Assembly: GCF_002776525.5 (NCBI RefSeq)
Contig: NC_045439.1
Span: 161,541,485-161,605,484, forward strand
DNA: 64,000 bases
Source of the DNA: Piliocolobus tephrosceles
Lineage: Eukaryota; Chordata; Mammalia; Primates; Cercopithecidae
Reading direction: 5' to 3'
Made by a program: the position numbers and the translations under genes. Below the pieces are notes generated by a model. That model was not told the DNA's origin, made no database searches, and saw nothing but the letters and a program-made list of their open reading frames with translations. Of the stretch, positions 62,227 to 64,000 are shown piece by piece (within the stretch, counting starts at the first letter, position 1; each line of letters opens with the position of its first letter).

Positions 62227-64000
62227 TGGTCTCGTAGAGAACTTTCATCCCAATGAGGACGTGATTTTTCAACTGAAAAACATTCCCAAATTTTACTCTT
62301 GAAGAGAGAGTTCGATCATTGTGTTCTAGGTTTTGAAATGGAATTGTTTCCAAATTTTGACTTTTGTGAATAAAACTGCTGTGAACATTTCTGTACAATA
62401 AAGAGAAGTGTGTTTTTAGTTTCCAAGTACTTGGACATATTCCTATTGTATGTTATGGATTTCTAGCCTGATTCCACTATGATCAGAGAATATACTCCAT
62501 GAGTTTAATTCTTTTGAATGTGTTAATGTTTGATTTGCCATCCAGGATATGTTCTATCTTGGCAAATGCTCCACGGCCTTGAAAAGAGTGTGTATCCTGC
62601 CATCAATGGATGGACTGGATCCTGTTGTCTGAATGTGTTGTTCAGTTCTATATCCTTGCCTGTTTTCTCTCTAGTTTTCTATGGATTATTTGAATAGATT
62701 GACAATCGATAGATCAAAAAGTAGATTCTGACCCAAGAGAGGAGTGGTATATTTGGCCAGGAGGGAAGTGGCACATACAGTTGCTGGTACAGGCACTCAC
62801 AGGCCTTGTGGTGACCGTAAGGGGAGGGGGGATTGCAGCAGACCCACCATCGGTGGGATGTGCCTGACCGTGGCTTGCTGCTTCTCTTCCGGGAGGCTCC
62901 ACTGCCTGACAGCTTGCTGGTGCTCACACTGCCCAGGCACACTATCCCTCCATTTTTCCAAGCCCACGACTCCAGCATGTCTGTAGCAGGACCTAGAACT
63001 ATGCTGGTTCCAATAGCCATAGAATTTCAAAATCCATATGTGTCGTGTGGGAGACTGTGAAGATGCGTGTCCAGTGCAGTGTTGGAGAAATGTCTTCTTT
63101 CATGCCTCAGTCGCCTCTCCTATGCAATGAAGGAGAGGGACTAAAATGACTCTTAACTTTCCTTCCAGCTTTAAAATATTTCTTCAGTGAGTGATATATC
63201 TAAATTCCCATTGCACAAGTTCACAAATTCAATTGTCATCATGGTGTTTGCATCCTAATTAGATAGAAAATCTTTCCAGTGTGAAGAGTGTGTGGCAATT
63301 CTGCATTTGTATGGAAAGAGATGCTTTAGAATATGTTAGCAGTTTCCTCCTTGATTGTCAGACGCTGCTCAGTCAGAGAGCAAAGATACACAAGACTGGT
63401 TCCTTGCCCCTCTGGATAAGCTAAGTCCAGTTGGAAGTTCGTGTATCCTGTGGTAGGCTACAGGGAAGCATCTTCCTCATGGTATCACTGGACACCCCAT
63501 GGGTCCCCTGAGGTAGAAAATTGCAAATGGGGAGACAGTGGGTGAGCTCGGCTTCCAACCCAGATCTCTCTGGCTCTACAGCAAGATGATTTGACCATTG
63601 CACTATTTGTAGAAAACTCAAGGCAAGCCTATTCAAAAATACTCCTCACACCCCGGCAACGCAGCACTTGCGAGAAGATATACTAAGGTGCTGCCATGTG
63701 CAACAGGCAAGCGAAATTCACAGTCCTAGAGATTTTATTTTTCCATTGTGTACACAAGGAATTGTGAATTTCCCAAATAAAACAACGTATGTATACACCA
63801 AGTGTTCATTTCAAAGAAGGCAACTCCCCTAAAGCATCCTGTCATTTAGTCCTCACAAGTCATCATCACAGGTGAGAACATGCTCTGTGCTTTGTGAGTG
63901 GAAAGATTTTTAACATACAACTAAACATAAAGTCAGGAGGCAGGATGCTCCTCTTTGGTTTCGTGACTTTAACGTTCCACAGTGAACACTGTCCGGTGCT

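Larger units (their letters stand above)
58310..62690 (-). repeat. Old L1 ORF2 (near full length), antisense, interrupted
   Basis: Runs from 3' UTR/C-terminal wording ('attgctgggttgtatggcag', 58711) through RT wording ('gtgtggcatccctggagtaa', 60553; 'ctctgggccaggagatttct', 61150) to endonuclease-side wording ('ctagcctgattccactatga', 62463), all reversed. Interrupted by two AluYR elements and a short sense L1 3' end. Multiple frame breaks. Confidence 0.75.
58000..64000 (+). other. GABRG3: GABRG3 intron 2 (partial)
   Basis: Starts with donor gtgagt. 58310-62690 is mostly antisense old L1 with younger insertions. 62700-63060 is a GC-richer block of unknown nature. 63060-64000 is single-copy apart from a possible MIR remnant around 63525-63605 ('gcttccaacccagatctctc'). 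The next exon is not present. Confidence 0.85.

Overview
The window is primate nuclear DNA. It is intron-dominated, densely seeded with Alu, L1, MIR and MaLR repeats, and carries two split genes with canonical GT-AG junctions. Five Alu copies carry variants typical of Old World monkey AluY subfamilies (AluYR-like: 'gctcaagcctg', 'gagacgggcgg', 'gatccggcc', 'ctagttttttgt'). The source is therefore most likely a cercopithecid (macaque, baboon or relative), at the segment matching human 15q12. There is no prokaryotic system, CRISPR array or tRNA/rRNA gene.

Layout: 1-28221 is the 3' part of GABRA5 (GABA-A receptor alpha-5, + strand). Its last four coding exons lie at 17254-17397, 19975-20127, 23248-23459 and 27922-28221, followed by a 3' UTR of about 1 kb ending near 29215. 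They encode the last 268 residues: benzodiazepine-site loop C, M1-M4 and the C-terminus. From 29216 to about 51 kb is intergenic: a large nest of old L1 sequence interrupted by a younger inverted L1 and Alus, an ERV1-like LTR, a processed pseudogene of TVP23B/C (FAM18B), and a CpG island with no assigned gene at 48.28-48.81 kb. A second CpG island (about 51.0-52.0 kb) holds exon 1 of GABRG3 (GABA-A receptor gamma-3, + strand; CDS 51760-51812). Exon 2 is at 57851-57999, and the window ends inside intron 2. Both genes encode subunits of pentameric GABA-gated chloride channels, and their head-to-tail order matches the conserved GABRB3-GABRA5-GABRG3 cluster.

The most interesting items are structural: an Alu-L1 chimera inside one perfect 16-bp target-site duplication (54616-55258); a 288-bp segment present twice, flanking the last GABRA5 exon (26368 and 30182); an Alu with an internal 134-bp tandem duplication (3822-4251); a twin-primed (5'-inverted) L1 (37515-40130); a nearly complete MaLR provirus whose primer-binding region was split by an Alu (8840-11604); and the orphan CpG island. 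I see no wholly new biological system. Repeat family names come from recognition of consensus wording, not from a database search.
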